Origin: Lachnospiraceae bacterium
GTDB lineage: Bacteria; Bacillota; Clostridia; Lachnospirales; Lachnospiraceae
DNA: 64,000 bases
NCBI GenBank assembly: GCA_017476665.1
Contig: JAFUZJ010000050.1
Span: forward strand, 62,001 to 126,000
Direction: 5' to 3'
This document shows positions 7,237 through 16,077 of the stretch, one piece after another; the first letter of the stretch is position 1; every line of letters starts with the position of its first letter. Under the pieces are notes generated by a model that was not told the origin of the DNA, did not search any database, and saw nothing but the letters and a program-made list of their open reading frames with translations. Position numbers and translations under genes: made by a program.

Positions 7237-9651
7237 ATGCTTCAGGTAATCAAAAGAGACGGCAACAAGACAGATTTCACATTGACAAAAATTAACGATG
7301 CGGTCATGAAAGCGTTTACAGCCACGCAGATGAACTATAATAATGACATTATAGATCTTCTGGCACTTCGTGTGACGGCTGATTTCCAGGGCAAGGTGCA
7401 GGATAACTGTATTCATGTAGAGGATATTCAGGACAGTGTGGAGCGTGTGCTGGGGCAGGCAGGCTATGAGGAGGTTGCGAAAGCTTATATCCTTTATCGC
7501 AAGCAGCGCGAGAAGATGCGTACCATGAAGTCAACCATTCTGGATTATAAGGATGTGGTCAACAGTTATGTAAAAGTGGAGGATTGGCGTGTCAAAGAGA
7601 ATTCCACTGTGACCTATTCGGTAGGCGGACTGATCCTCTCCAATTCCGGTGCGGTGACAGCCAACTACTGGCTCTCCGAGATTTATGATCAGGAGATTGC
7701 GGATGCACACAGAAATGCAGACATCCACATCCATGATCTCTCTATGCTCACCGGTTATTGTGCAGGGTGGTCGCTGAAGCAGCTGATCCAGGAAGGTTTG
7801 GGCGGTATCACCGGCAAGATCACTTCTGCGCCGGCAAAGCATCTGTCTGTGCTTTGCAATCAGATGGTGAATTTCCTGGGTATCATGCAGAACGAGTGGG
7901 CCGGTGCACAGGCATTTTCCTCGTTTGATACCTATCTGGCTCCCTTTGTAAAGGTAGACAATTTAAGCTATGATGAAGTGAAAAAATGCATCGAAGCATT
8001 TATTTACGGCGTCAATACGCCCAGCAGATGGGGCACCCAGGCTCCTTTCTCCAACATCACGCTGGACTGGACCGTTCCCAATGATCTGGCAGAGCTGCCG
8101 GCCATCGTGGGCGGTAAGGAGATGGACTTCAGATACAAAGATTGTAAAAAAGAGATGGATATGGTGAACAAAGCTTTCATCGAGACGATGATCGAAGGCG
8201 ATTCCAACGGACGCGGATTCCAGTATCCGATCCCGACCTATTCCATCACCAATGATTTCGACTGGTCTGATACGGAGAATAACAGACTGTTGTTTGAGAT
8301 GACATCCAAATACGGCACACCGTATTTTTCCAATTATATCAATTCCGACATGCAGCCTTCCGACGTGCGCAGCATGTGCTGCCGTCTGCGTCTGGATCTG
8401 CGGGAGCTCCGCAAGAAGACCGGCGGATATTTCGGTTCCGGCGAGAGTACCGGAAGTGTGGGGGTTGTGACCATCAATATGCCCCGTATCGCTTATCTGG
8501 CAGCCAATGAGTCCGAGTTCTTCAGCAGACTGGATCATATGATGGATCTGGCGGCAAGAAGCTTAAAGATCAAGAGAGGCGTGATCACAAAGCTTTTGGA
8601 TGAGGGATTGTATCCTTACACCAAGCGGTATCTCGGCACCTTTAACAATCATTTTTCCACCATCGGTCTGGTCGGCATGAATGAGGTCGGGCTGAACGCA
8701 AACTGGCTGAGAGCGGATATGAGTGATCCTAAGACGCAGGAGTTTTCCAAGAAAGTACTCAATCATATGAGAGAGCGTCTCTCCGATTATCAGGAGAAGT
8801 ACGGAGATCTCTACAATCTGGAGGCAACGCCTGCGGAGAGCACTTCCTATCGTCTTGCAAAACATGACAAGAAGCGTTTCCCGGCGATCCGCACAGCAGG
8901 AAAGCCAGGCGATACGCCTTACTATACGAATTCCTCCCATCTGCCTGTAGATTACACGGCTGACATTTTTGATGCGTTGGATGTACAGGATGAATTGCAG
9001 ACGCTTTATACCTCCGGTACGGTGTTCCATGCATTTTTGGGAGAAAAGCTGCCGGATTGGAAGGCGGCGGCAAATCTGGTGCGGAAGATCGCGGCGAATT
9101 ATAAACTGCCTTATTACACGCTTTCCCCGACCTATTCCATCTGCCGTGAGCACGGATATCTGGCGGGAGAAGTGAAGACTTGTCCTCACTGCGGTGCCAA
9201 GACAGAGGTATACAGCCGGATCACCGGTTATTACAGACCGGTGCAGAACTGGAACGACGGAAAGCTGCAGGAGTATGAGAACCGCAAGGAGTATGTGATC
9301 GAGAAGTCCATTCTGAAGAAGCAGGATGCGCTGGCTGCAAAACCGGAGGCTGCAAAATCAGAAACTGCGAAAGTGGATGCGGCAAAGCCGGGAACCGTAC
9401 GGAAGACGGCGGCCAAGAAGCGCAAGTATCTTTTTACCACCAAGACATGCCCGAATTGCCAGCTCGCAAAGGAATATCTGGAAGACGTGGACTATGAGGT
9501 TGTGGATGCGGAGGAAGATACAGACCGGGTGAGCCGATATGGCGTCATGCAGGCACCTACGTTGGTGATCATAGATGATGACAAGGTTTTCAAATATGTC
9601 AATGCATCCAACATCAAGCGGTATGTAGACCAGTTGGGAGGAGCAGGCTGA
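7237..9651 (+). CDS. nrdD: Class III ribonucleotide reductase NrdD fused to a glutaredoxin-like domain
   Basis: The 804-residue protein reduces ribonucleoside triphosphates under anaerobic conditions. An N-terminal ATP-cone (residues 1-95) precedes the glycyl-radical core. The core has a CCRL cysteine pair, a CREH plus CPHC zinc site (Cys 636, 649, 652) and the radical loop RITGYYRP with Gly at about 664. After the catalytic part comes an Ala/Lys/Pro-rich linker (about 705-730), then a domain of about 75 residues with a CPNC redox motif (Cys 738 and 741), resembling NrdH or glutaredoxin. This suggests a tethered electron donor in place of free formate or thioredoxin. The ATG at 7237 follows GGGAGG by six bases. 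The activase gene nrdG is not adjacent; pyrF follows directly. Confidence 0.93.
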   Translation: MLQVIKRDGNKTDFTLTKINDAVMKAFTATQMNYNNDIIDLLALRVTADFQGKVQDNCIHVEDIQDSVERVLGQAGYEEVAKAYILYRKQREKMRTMKSTILDYKDVVNSYVKVEDWRVKENSTVTYSVGGLILSNSGAVTANYWLSEIYDQEIADAHRNADIHIHDLSMLTGYCAGWSLKQLIQEGLGGITGKITSAPAKHLSVLCNQMVNFLGIMQNEWAGAQAFSSFDTYLAPFVKVDNLSYDEVKKCIEAFIYGVNTPSRWGTQAPFSNITLDWTVPNDLAELPAIVGGKEMDFRYKDCKKEMDMVNKAFIETMIEGDSNGRGFQYPIPTYSITNDFDWSDTENNRLLFEMTSKYGTPYFSNYINSDMQPSDVRSMCCRLRLDLRELRKKTGGYFGSGESTGSVGVVTINMPRIAYLAANESEFFSRLDHMMDLAARSLKIKRGVITKLLDEGLYPYTKRYLGTFNNHFSTIGLVGMNEVGLNANWLRADMSDPKTQEFSKKVLNHMRERLSDYQEKYGDLYNLEATPAESTSYRLAKHDKKRFPAIRTAGKPGDTPYYTNSSHLPVDYTADIFDALDVQDELQTLYTSGTVFHAFLGEKLPDWKAAANLVRKIAANYKLPYYTLSPTYSICREHGYLAGEVKTCPHCGAKTEVYSRITGYYRPVQNWNDGKLQEYENRKEYVIEKSILKKQDALAAKPEAAKSETAKVDAAKPGTVRKTAAKKRKYLFTTKTCPNCQLAKEYLEDVDYEVVDAEEDTDRVSRYGVMQAPTLVIIDDDKVFKYVNASNIKRYVDQLGGAG

Positions 9652-9652
9652 G

Positions 9653-10588
9653 ATGATCAATAAGCTGATAAACAAAATTCAGAAGACAGGTGCGCCCATC
9701 GTGGTCGGTCTTGACCCGATGCTGAAATATGTGCCTGAACATATACAGAAAGCGGCTTTTGCGGAATGCGGAGAAACCCTGGAAGGTGCGGCGGAGGCAA
9801 TCTGGCAGTACAATAAGGGCATTGTGGATGCGATATATGATCTGGTTCCTGCGGTAAAGCCACAGATTGCCATGTATGAGCAGTTTGGAATTCCGGGACT
9901 CATCGCATTCAAGAAGACTGTGGATTACTGTAAGGAGAAAGATCTGGTGGTTATCGGCGATATCAAGCGAGGGGATATCGGTTCCACCTCCGAGGCATAT
10001 GCGGTAGGGCATCTGGGCAAGGTGAAAGTCGGGGTCAATCAGTATTATGGATTTGATGAGGATTTTGTGACGGTGAACCCTTATCTGGGCAGCGACGGCG
10101 TCAATCCTTTTATGAAGGTCTGCAAAGAGGAAAAGAAGGGAATCTTTGTGTTGGTGAAGACCTCCAATCCTTCCAGCGGAGAGTTTCAGGATCAGTTGAT
10201 CGATGAAAAGCATCTCTATGAGATGGTGGGTGAAAAGGTTTATAAATGGGGTCTGGAGTGTATGCCGGAGGAAGGAAGCTACAGTTATGTCGGCGCGGTA
10301 GTGGGTGCCACTTACCCGGAACAGGGAAGAATCCTGCGGAAGATCATGCCGAAGACCTTTATCCTGGTACCCGGCTATGGTGCACAGGGCGGAAAAGGTG
10401 CGGATCTGGTTCATTTCTTCAATGAAGACGGACTGGGCGCCATCATCAATTCCTCCCGGGGAATCATTGCTGCTTATCAGCAGGAAAAATATGCGAAATA
10501 TGGAGCGGAAGGGTACGCAGATGCGTCCCGGACAGCTGTGCTGGATATGAAAGAGGATATAGCGCAGGCATTGTCTGCAAGAGATTGA
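9653..10588 (+). CDS. pyrF: Orotidine 5'-phosphate decarboxylase, type 2
   Basis: At 311 residues this is the long (type 2) form of PyrF, which makes UMP from orotidylate in the last step of de novo pyrimidine synthesis. The motif VVIGDIKRGDIGST contains the catalytic Asp-Lys-Asp network, and AVVGATYPEQ and LVPGYGAQGG are the phosphate-binding loops. The start is one base after the nrdD stop codon, so the two are translationally coupled and share one transcript. This places a deoxynucleotide enzyme and a UMP enzyme under one promoter. A strong terminator follows. Confidence 0.95.
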   Translation: MINKLINKIQKTGAPIVVGLDPMLKYVPEHIQKAAFAECGETLEGAAEAIWQYNKGIVDAIYDLVPAVKPQIAMYEQFGIPGLIAFKKTVDYCKEKDLVVIGDIKRGDIGSTSEAYAVGHLGKVKVGVNQYYGFDEDFVTVNPYLGSDGVNPFMKVCKEEKKGIFVLVKTSNPSSGEFQDQLIDEKHLYEMVGEKVYKWGLECMPEEGSYSYVGAVVGATYPEQGRILRKIMPKTFILVPGYGAQGGKGADLVHFFNEDGLGAIINSSRGIIAAYQQEKYAKYGAEGYADASRTAVLDMKEDIAQALSARD

Positions 10589-10603
10589 GCAAATAGACAG
10601 ATG

Positions 10604-10632
10604 AAAAGGGAAACGGCAGGTTTCCCTTTTTT
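10604..10632 (+). terminator. Terminator after pyrF
   Basis: A perfect 11-bp stem (AAAAGGGAAAC with GTTTCCCTTTT) surrounds a 5-base loop and ends in a T run. Confidence 0.9.
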
Positions 10633-10662
10633 GCAAGTGCCATTTTACGAGAGGAAATGGGT

Positions 10663-12030
10663 ATGAGAGTTGTATTATTGAATGATTCGTTCCCGCCGAT
10701 CATCGACGGTGTGGCAAATGTGGTGATGAATTACGGAAGAATCATGACAGAAACGGGAAAAGCAGAGGTGGTGGTGGGAACACCCCGTTATCCGGAGGTG
10801 GATTATACCGGCTATCCTTATGCGGTGGTGCCGTATCAAAGCATTGATACCACAGGGATTGTCAGCGGATATCGGGCGGGAAACCCGTTTGCGGCGAAAG
10901 CAATCGAAGAACTGACGGTTTTCCGACCGGATATCATTCATACACATTGCCCCATCTCGTCTACCGTGATGGCGAGGATCTTGCGGAATGAAACGGGGGC
11001 GCCGGTGGTTTTTACCTATCACACGAAATTTGATGTGGATATCGCCCGTGCCATCCGGGGAAAGTTTCTCCAGAAAGAGACAGCCAAGGCAATGGCGGAC
11101 AATATCTCCGCCTGTGACGAGGTCTGGGTCGTGAGCCAGGGAGCAGGGGAAAATTTAAAATCCCTGGGATATGAAGGGGAATATCGCGTCATGCCCAACG
11201 GTGTGGATTTTCCCAAAGGGCGTGTGAGTGACGCAGATGTCCGGAACGCTACGGAAAAATACCATCTTCCGGCGGGGGTTCCTCTGTTTTTGTTTGTGGG
11301 CCGCATGATGAAATATAAGGGGCTTCCGTTAATCCTGGATGCAATGAAATTGCTGGCACAGGAGGGGATGGATTTCAGGATGGTCTTTGTGGGCGGCGGC
11401 GCAGATGCCCAGGAGATGCAGGATAAGGCACAGGAGAACGGCATTGCGGATAAGGTGATCTTCACCGGGCCTGAGTATGACAGAAACGTGCTGCGGGCGT
11501 GGAACACCAGAGCGGATCTGTTTCTGTTTCCCTCCACGTATGACACCAATGGCATTGTGGTGCGGGAGGCAGCAGCCTGCGGTCTGGCAAGTGTGCTGAT
11601 CAAGGATTCCTGTGCGGCAGAAGGTATCACCGACGGCAGAAACGGATATATTATTGAGGAGAGTGCAGAGGCTATGGCGGCCTGCCTGCAGGAAGTCTGC
11701 AAAGACATGGACCGTGTCCATCAGGTGGGGCAGAATGCCATGGATGAGATATATATTTCCTGGGACACCGCGGTGGAGCTGGCGTATGAGCGCTATGGTG
11801 AGATCCTGGAGCTGAAGAATCGGGGAATGCTCCCTGCCAGAAAGCACGAGACGTCGGATTATTTCCTGAATATCGCTTCCGGCTTGATGGAAAAGACGGA
11901 TAAGATATTCCAGATGCGGGAGAATCTGCAGGAAAAGACGCAGGAGTTAGGGAAGGATATCCGGGCGGATATCAAAGATGATCTGCATCAGGTCAGAAAT
12001 ATTATTATGGGTGATATAGATGAGCAATGA
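10663..12030 (+). CDS. GT4-family glycosyltransferase, probably glycolipid-forming
   Basis: The 455-residue protein has the two-domain GT-B layout of family GT4. The N-terminal domain starts VVLLNDSFPPIIDGVANVV and contains HTHCP and FTYHTKFD. The nucleotide-sugar domain contains LFVGRMMKYKG and STYDTNGIVVREAAACG. Its closest functional relatives are probably alpha-monoglucosyldiacylglycerol synthases, which act at the inner membrane face, but the acceptor is not proven. The last 60 residues form a charged helical tail rich in Lys, Glu and Asp. The ATG at 10663 is preferred over 10657 because GAGG lies eight bases upstream of it. It overlaps the following GH13 gene by 11 bases. Confidence 0.82.
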   Translation: MRVVLLNDSFPPIIDGVANVVMNYGRIMTETGKAEVVVGTPRYPEVDYTGYPYAVVPYQSIDTTGIVSGYRAGNPFAAKAIEELTVFRPDIIHTHCPISSTVMARILRNETGAPVVFTYHTKFDVDIARAIRGKFLQKETAKAMADNISACDEVWVVSQGAGENLKSLGYEGEYRVMPNGVDFPKGRVSDADVRNATEKYHLPAGVPLFLFVGRMMKYKGLPLILDAMKLLAQEGMDFRMVFVGGGADAQEMQDKAQENGIADKVIFTGPEYDRNVLRAWNTRADLFLFPSTYDTNGIVVREAAACGLASVLIKDSCAAEGITDGRNGYIIEESAEAMAACLQEVCKDMDRVHQVGQNAMDEIYISWDTAVELAYERYGEILELKNRGMLPARKHETSDYFLNIASGLMEKTDKIFQMRENLQEKTQELGKDIRADIKDDLHQVRNIIMGDIDEQ

Positions 12031-13702
12031 TTGGTATCGGAAAATGGCCTTCTATCAGATCTGGATCCGGAGCTTTAAAGACGGAAACGGCGACGGGATC
12101 GGGGATCTGTACGGGGTCTATGAAAAATTGGAATATATCAGATCGCTGGGGGTAGACGGCATCTGGTTTTCACCGATCTATCCGTCCCCCAATGCGGATT
12201 TTGGATATGACATTTCTGATTACCGGGATATCCATCCGGATTACGGTGATCTGGCGCAGTTTAGGAAAGTTCTGGCTCGCGCCCATGAGCTGGGACTGAA
12301 GGTCATTATGGATCTGGTGGTGAATCACACCTCCGACGAACACCCGTGGTTTCAGGAGAGCCGCAAGGGCAGGGATAATCCCTACAGTGACTATTACATC
12401 TGGCGGGATACGCCGAATAACTGGGATTCTCTGTTTGAGGGGAAAGCATGGGAGTATGACGAGACCCGGGGACAGTATTATCTGCATCTTTTTGCGAAGA
12501 AGCAGCCCGATCTGAATATGGACAATCCCAAGGTGCGGGAGGAAGTAAAAGGAATCCTTCGCTTCTGGCTGGATATGGGGGTGGATGGATTCAGAGAAGA
12601 TGTGATCAATTTTATCTCCAAAAAAGAAGGTCTGCCGGACGGATTGCCGTTTTTGCCCGCAATCAATGGCATGCCTTATTACAAAGACGGTCCCCATATC
12701 CATGAGTATATGGCGGAGTTCCGCAAAGTCTGTAAGGAATACGACTGTTTTCAGCTGGGCGAGGGTCCGCTCACCACAGTGCAGTCGGCGTTAAAGTATC
12801 TGACCGGTCCCGAGCGGTCTCTGGATATGATGTTTTCCTTCGACCATATGATGGCGGATTGTTTTTATACGGAATATATCCACAGACCGTTCAGTCTTCC
12901 CAAACTGAAGAAGGCCTTTACCAAATGGCAGAATGCGTTGAATGGGAAGGCCTGGAATGCGCTTTATCTGGAGAACCACGATCATCCGCGGGTGATCAGC
13001 AGATACGGCAGCGAGCGGTTCTGGCGGGAGAGTGGCACCATGCTGGCCGCAAGTTATCTGTTCCAGCAGGGGACGCCGTTTATCTATCAGGGGCAGGAGA
13101 TCGGTATGACCAATATCCGGTTGAAATCTATAGAGCAGTATGTGGATGTTTCGACCCATACCAATTTTCACCGTTATCATCTGAAGGATTCTCTGGAAAA
13201 ACGCATGGAGCGGATCCATCATTCCAGCAGGGATTCATCCCGCACACCCATGCAGTGGGATCATACGGAGCATGCCGGATTTTCGGAGGCGGAGCCCTGG
13301 TTTTATGTGAACCCGAATTATGAGAGAGTGAATGTGGAAGAGGAGGAAAAGGATCCCTGGAGCATTCTGAATTTCTATCGGAGCTGTCTGGCGCTGCGGA
13401 AGAAGAGTAAGACGCTGTTGTGGGGAAGCTATAGGGAATTTTTCCCGGGTGACAGGCAGATCTACATGTATGAGCGCGCTTATGGGAAGACGCGATATCT
13501 GATCGTCTGTTCCTTTGCGGATAAGCCGGTGCGGGTGCGGATGCCCAAAGAGTATGTGGACCGAAAGGGAAAACTTGTATTGTGCAATTATCCCCGGGGG
13601 GAGCGGGAGGAACTCTACCGCGCCATCAAGCGTCCGGACGGAGAGCAGGGATGGTTTCTCCCGTATGAAGCGAGAGTATACCGGGTAAGTGTGACCACAT
13701 AA
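12020..13702 (+). CDS. GH13 alpha-glucosidase (oligo-1,6-glucosidase type)
   Basis: The 560-residue enzyme shows the four GH13 conserved regions: DLVVNHTSDEHPWF, GVDGFREDVI (nucleophile Asp 194), the acid/base Glu at about residue 248 in QLGEGPLTT, and ENHDHPRV (Asp 321). It should hydrolyse terminal alpha-1,6 or alpha-1,4 glucosides in the cytoplasm; no signal peptide is seen. The C-terminal 90 residues form the usual beta domain. Its first codons overlap the end of the glycosyltransferase gene, so the two are translationally coupled and may act on a common glucan or glycolipid. Exact substrate specificity is uncertain. Confidence 0.9.
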   Translation: MSNDWYRKMAFYQIWIRSFKDGNGDGIGDLYGVYEKLEYIRSLGVDGIWFSPIYPSPNADFGYDISDYRDIHPDYGDLAQFRKVLARAHELGLKVIMDLVVNHTSDEHPWFQESRKGRDNPYSDYYIWRDTPNNWDSLFEGKAWEYDETRGQYYLHLFAKKQPDLNMDNPKVREEVKGILRFWLDMGVDGFREDVINFISKKEGLPDGLPFLPAINGMPYYKDGPHIHEYMAEFRKVCKEYDCFQLGEGPLTTVQSALKYLTGPERSLDMMFSFDHMMADCFYTEYIHRPFSLPKLKKAFTKWQNALNGKAWNALYLENHDHPRVISRYGSERFWRESGTMLAASYLFQQGTPFIYQGQEIGMTNIRLKSIEQYVDVSTHTNFHRYHLKDSLEKRMERIHHSSRDSSRTPMQWDHTEHAGFSEAEPWFYVNPNYERVNVEEEEKDPWSILNFYRSCLALRKKSKTLLWGSYREFFPGDRQIYMYERAYGKTRYLIVCSFADKPVRVRMPKEYVDRKGKLVLCNYPRGEREELYRAIKRPDGEQGWFLPYEARVYRVSVTT

Positions 13703-13715
13703 ATTTGACATAAAA

Positions 13716-13752
13716 AAGGACCGCTCTTTTCATAAGCGAAGAGAGCGGTCCT
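13716..13752. terminator. Bidirectional terminator between GH13 gene and degV
   Basis: The stem AGGACCGCTCT pairs with AGAGCGGTCCT (11 bp). An A run precedes it and a short T-rich stretch follows, so it can serve both converging genes. Confidence 0.82.
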
Positions 13753-13767
13753 GCTGTATTTTCTTGA

Positions 13768-14640
13768 TCAATATCTTTCGTCGCCCATAAAGGAGAGCAC
13801 GACCAGACTTGCGCCTGTGTGAGTGCCGATCATGGGTCCCACATTACTCATCAGGAAGTTCTTATATCCGAATTTTTCTTCCAGAAGCTGTTTTACGTAC
13901 GCTGCATCCTCCGGTACATTTCCGTGGCAGATCATGATCATGTCGCGGTTGCCCTCATAATCCTGCCCTTTGTGCTCTTCCAGATTTTCCACCAGATAAG
14001 CAAGGGATTTCTTCCGGCCGCGCAGTTTCTTGGGAACAGCGAGTTTCCCTTCTTTGTCTACGATCAGGAAAGGCTTTACGCTGGCAAGTGTACCGACGAT
14101 CGCGCTTGTGCGGGATACGCGGCCGCCACGCCACAGATCGAAGAGATTATCCACGGTGAATGCCAGCAGAAAATGCTGTACATTGTCATTCAGCCACTTG
14201 GCCGTCTCCTCCAGGCTTTTGCCTTCGTTACGCATCTTCACGGCATACCAGACCACGAGACCTTCGCCCAGGGAAGCAGTCAGGGAATCCACCACCTCAA
14301 TCTTCTTGTCGGGATGGGATTCCAAAACCTCGGCTACGCCGGTGCGGACGCTTCCGACTGTGCCGGAAAGACCGGTGGAAATTCCTATGTACAGGAACTC
14401 ATCCGAATCGTTGATATGCGCATCAAAGTATTCCTTTGCCTGCTCCGGATTGATCTGGGATGTGGAAGGCTTTGCGCCATCGGAAAGCATCTTATAAAAA
14501 TCTGCGGCAGAAAGGTCTTTGTCCTTTCCCGCGATGACCTCTCCATCCAGGATCGTACTCAGATAGAGGCAATCTACATCGTTCTCAACGAGCCATTCCT
14601 TTGGCAGATCGGCACCGTTATCAGTGATAATTTTAAACAT
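13768..14640 (-). CDS. DegV-family fatty-acid binding protein
   Basis: The 290-residue product opens with IITDNGADLP and contains KPSTSQINPE and YIGISTGLSGT, the lipid-binding signature of DegV proteins. Members bind a fatty acid and serve as FakB subunits, which present it to the FakA kinase for phospholipid synthesis. No fakA-like gene is in the window. Other conserved features are VVDSLTASLGEGLVVW and the arginine-rich WRGGRVSRTSAIVG. The site AGGGGAG lies upstream on the minus strand. The gene stands alone, with its own terminator shared with the GH13 gene. Confidence 0.9.
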   Translation of the reverse strand: MFKIITDNGADLPKEWLVENDVDCLYLSTILDGEVIAGKDKDLSAADFYKMLSDGAKPSTSQINPEQAKEYFDAHINDSDEFLYIGISTGLSGTVGSVRTGVAEVLESHPDKKIEVVDSLTASLGEGLVVWYAVKMRNEGKSLEETAKWLNDNVQHFLLAFTVDNLFDLWRGGRVSRTSAIVGTLASVKPFLIVDKEGKLAVPKKLRGRKKSLAYLVENLEEHKGQDYEGNRDMIMICHGNVPEDAAYVKQLLEEKFGYKNFLMSNVGPMIGTHTGASLVVLSFMGDERY

Positions 14641-14678
14641 TTTAGCAGTCTCCCCTCTTCATGCAACATTGTTTCTAC

Positions 14679-14707
14679 TTGACATAGTTTTCAAAACTAC
14701 ATATATC
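14679..14707 (+). promoter_or_regulatory. Candidate plus-strand promoter with internal palindrome
   Basis: TTGACA (14679-14684) and TATATC (14702-14707) are 17 bases apart. The spacer contains the perfect palindrome TAGTTTTCAAAACTA (14685-14699). No convincing ORF follows before the hairpin at 14774-14810, so it may drive a short RNA or be a chance match. Confidence 0.4.
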
Positions 14708-14733
14708 TTAGCAGAATATATTCTATCTGTCTA
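14705..14733 (-). promoter_or_regulatory. Candidate promoter for degV
   Basis: Read on the minus strand, TAGACA and TAAGAT are separated by 17 bases. It overlaps a plus-strand promoter candidate (14679-14707), and the palindrome at 14685-14699 lies just downstream of its -10. Confidence 0.4.
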
Positions 14734-14773
14734 TCTTTTTTTACAAGTTTTTTGGAAATTGGAGATAAAACAC

Positions 14774-14812
14774 AAAAATGTTCCTGACCATCCATGGTGG
14801 GAACATTTTTAA
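14774..14812. terminator. Strong isolated hairpin upstream of the sensor kinase gene
   Basis: A perfect 11-bp stem (AAAAATGTTCC with GGAACATTTTT) encloses a second small stem (ACCA with TGGT). It has A and T runs on the two sides and could terminate in both directions. It stands in the 318-base gap between degV and the kinase operon. Confidence 0.75.
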
Positions 14813-14883
14813 AAGGAGAGGTGTATATTTATTTATCTTATAAATTTATTTTATAATAAATCAGAGGAATGTCAATTGGTGAA

Positions 14884-14905
14884 TTTTGGTGCGTTTTTGG
14901 TGCGT
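14884..14905 (+). promoter_or_regulatory. Tandem 11-bp direct repeat at the kinase promoter
   Basis: TTTTGGTGCGT occurs twice without a gap (14884-14894 and 14895-14905), where a -35 box would be expected. The spacing equals about one helical turn and fits an activator that binds as a tandem dimer. Confidence 0.6.
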
Positions 14906-14919
14906 TGTCGGATGAAATC

Positions 14920-14928
14920 TGTTATAAT
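14920..14928 (+). promoter_or_regulatory. Extended -10 promoter for the kinase-regulator operon
   Basis: TGTTATAAT gives a perfect TATAAT (14923-14928) with the extended TGn. No good -35 box lies 16-19 bases upstream; the tandem repeat at 14884-14905 occupies that region. The leader to the ATG would be about 24 bases. Confidence 0.65.
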
Positions 14929-14958
14929 AGGAGCAGATTGGCTGTAGGAGGAAAAGAT

Positions 14959-16077
14959 ATGTCTGTACAGGGGGCGGTGAATCTGACGCTGGATGCGGCG
15001 ATGATCCTGATGATCACGGCGATTTATCTTCCTGAGATCGGTAATCTCAGGAGTGTGAATTATTATTTTTATATGGTCATGGCCGGACTGCTTCATGTCT
15101 TTGCCATGCTGTTTGACTGCCTGACCATCTATTTTGAATTGCTGGGCGATCTGCAGAGGGGATACTATGGAGCGAGTATGCTGGCGGAGATTTTATTTGT
15201 CGGATGCTCTGCGTGGATGCTGTACAAGGCGGTCTACTCGGATGCGAAGGGATATTTTCAGTCTTCCAAGGAGAGGGAGACGCCGGTCTCTTTTGCTTTG
15301 GTGCTCAAGGTTTTTGTGCCGCTGTTCTTTGGACTGGTGATCCAATATATGATGAAAGGATTTTATGTTCTCAGCTTTTCCTATGGATTCTCCATTCTGC
15401 TTGTGACGGCGCATTTCCGATATTCCGTGGAGGACGAATTGATCCGCAGAGAGAAGCAGAACGATCTGAACCGCTCCAAATTGCTGTTGGAACAGATGCA
15501 GCCTCATTTTATATTTAATTCGTTGATGAGTATCCAGGACCTGTGCTATGCGGACGGGGAAAAGGCGGCGAAGTATATCGAAGATTTTTCCGGATATCTG
15601 CGCGGTAATATTGATGCGCTCACTTCCGCAGCATCGGTTCCTTTCGAAACAGAACTGGCGCATATCAAGGAATATATTTCTCTGGAGCGGGCGGGAACAG
15701 ATGTGGAATTCGATGTGATCTATGAGCTTGGATCGAGAAATTTTCTCATACCGGCGCTCACGGTTCAGCCTATTGTGGAGAACGCCATAAAATACGGTGC
15801 GTTAAGCCATCGGGACGGGACGGGATATGTCAGACTGCGGACGGAAAAAAAAGGTAATTTTATCAGTATTATGGTGGAGGATAACGGGTTGTCGGAGGCG
15901 GTCCTTACGGAAAAGCAGAAGAACCGTAAGAGTGTGGGAATCCAGAATGTAAGGGAGAGACTTGCCGTACAGTGCGGGGGAACCCTGGAGATTGCCCGAA
16001 AGAACAGTGTGACGAGAGCCACGATCGTGATACCGGCGAAGGAGGTACAATCGTATGCGTACGTTAACGGTAGATGA
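14959..16077 (+). CDS. LytS-like sensor histidine kinase
   Basis: The 372-residue protein has about six N-terminal membrane segments (residues 5-165) and a cytoplasmic kinase part of the LytS/YehU class. The phospho-acceptor His is at about residue 183 in QMQPHFIFNSL, and the ATP-binding domain has VENAIKYGALSH and VEDNG. It lacks a large extracellular sensor, so it probably senses a membrane-borne or small hydrophobic signal. The ATG at 14959 follows TAGGAGG by seven bases. The response regulator gene overlaps its end by 23 bases, making them a cognate pair. Confidence 0.9.
   Translation: MSVQGAVNLTLDAAMILMITAIYLPEIGNLRSVNYYFYMVMAGLLHVFAMLFDCLTIYFELLGDLQRGYYGASMLAEILFVGCSAWMLYKAVYSDAKGYFQSSKERETPVSFALVLKVFVPLFFGLVIQYMMKGFYVLSFSYGFSILLVTAHFRYSVEDELIRREKQNDLNRSKLLLEQMQPHFIFNSLMSIQDLCYADGEKAAKYIEDFSGYLRGNIDALTSAASVPFETELAHIKEYISLERAGTDVEFDVIYELGSRNFLIPALTVQPIVENAIKYGALSHRDGTGYVRLRTEKKGNFISIMVEDNGLSEAVLTEKQKNRKSVGIQNVRERLAVQCGGTLEIARKNSVTRATIVIPAKEVQSYAYVNGR

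Noticed and set aside
9614..10636. Minus-strand ORF opposite pyrF
   Set aside because: It covers pyrF and its terminator in antisense; the product matches no family.
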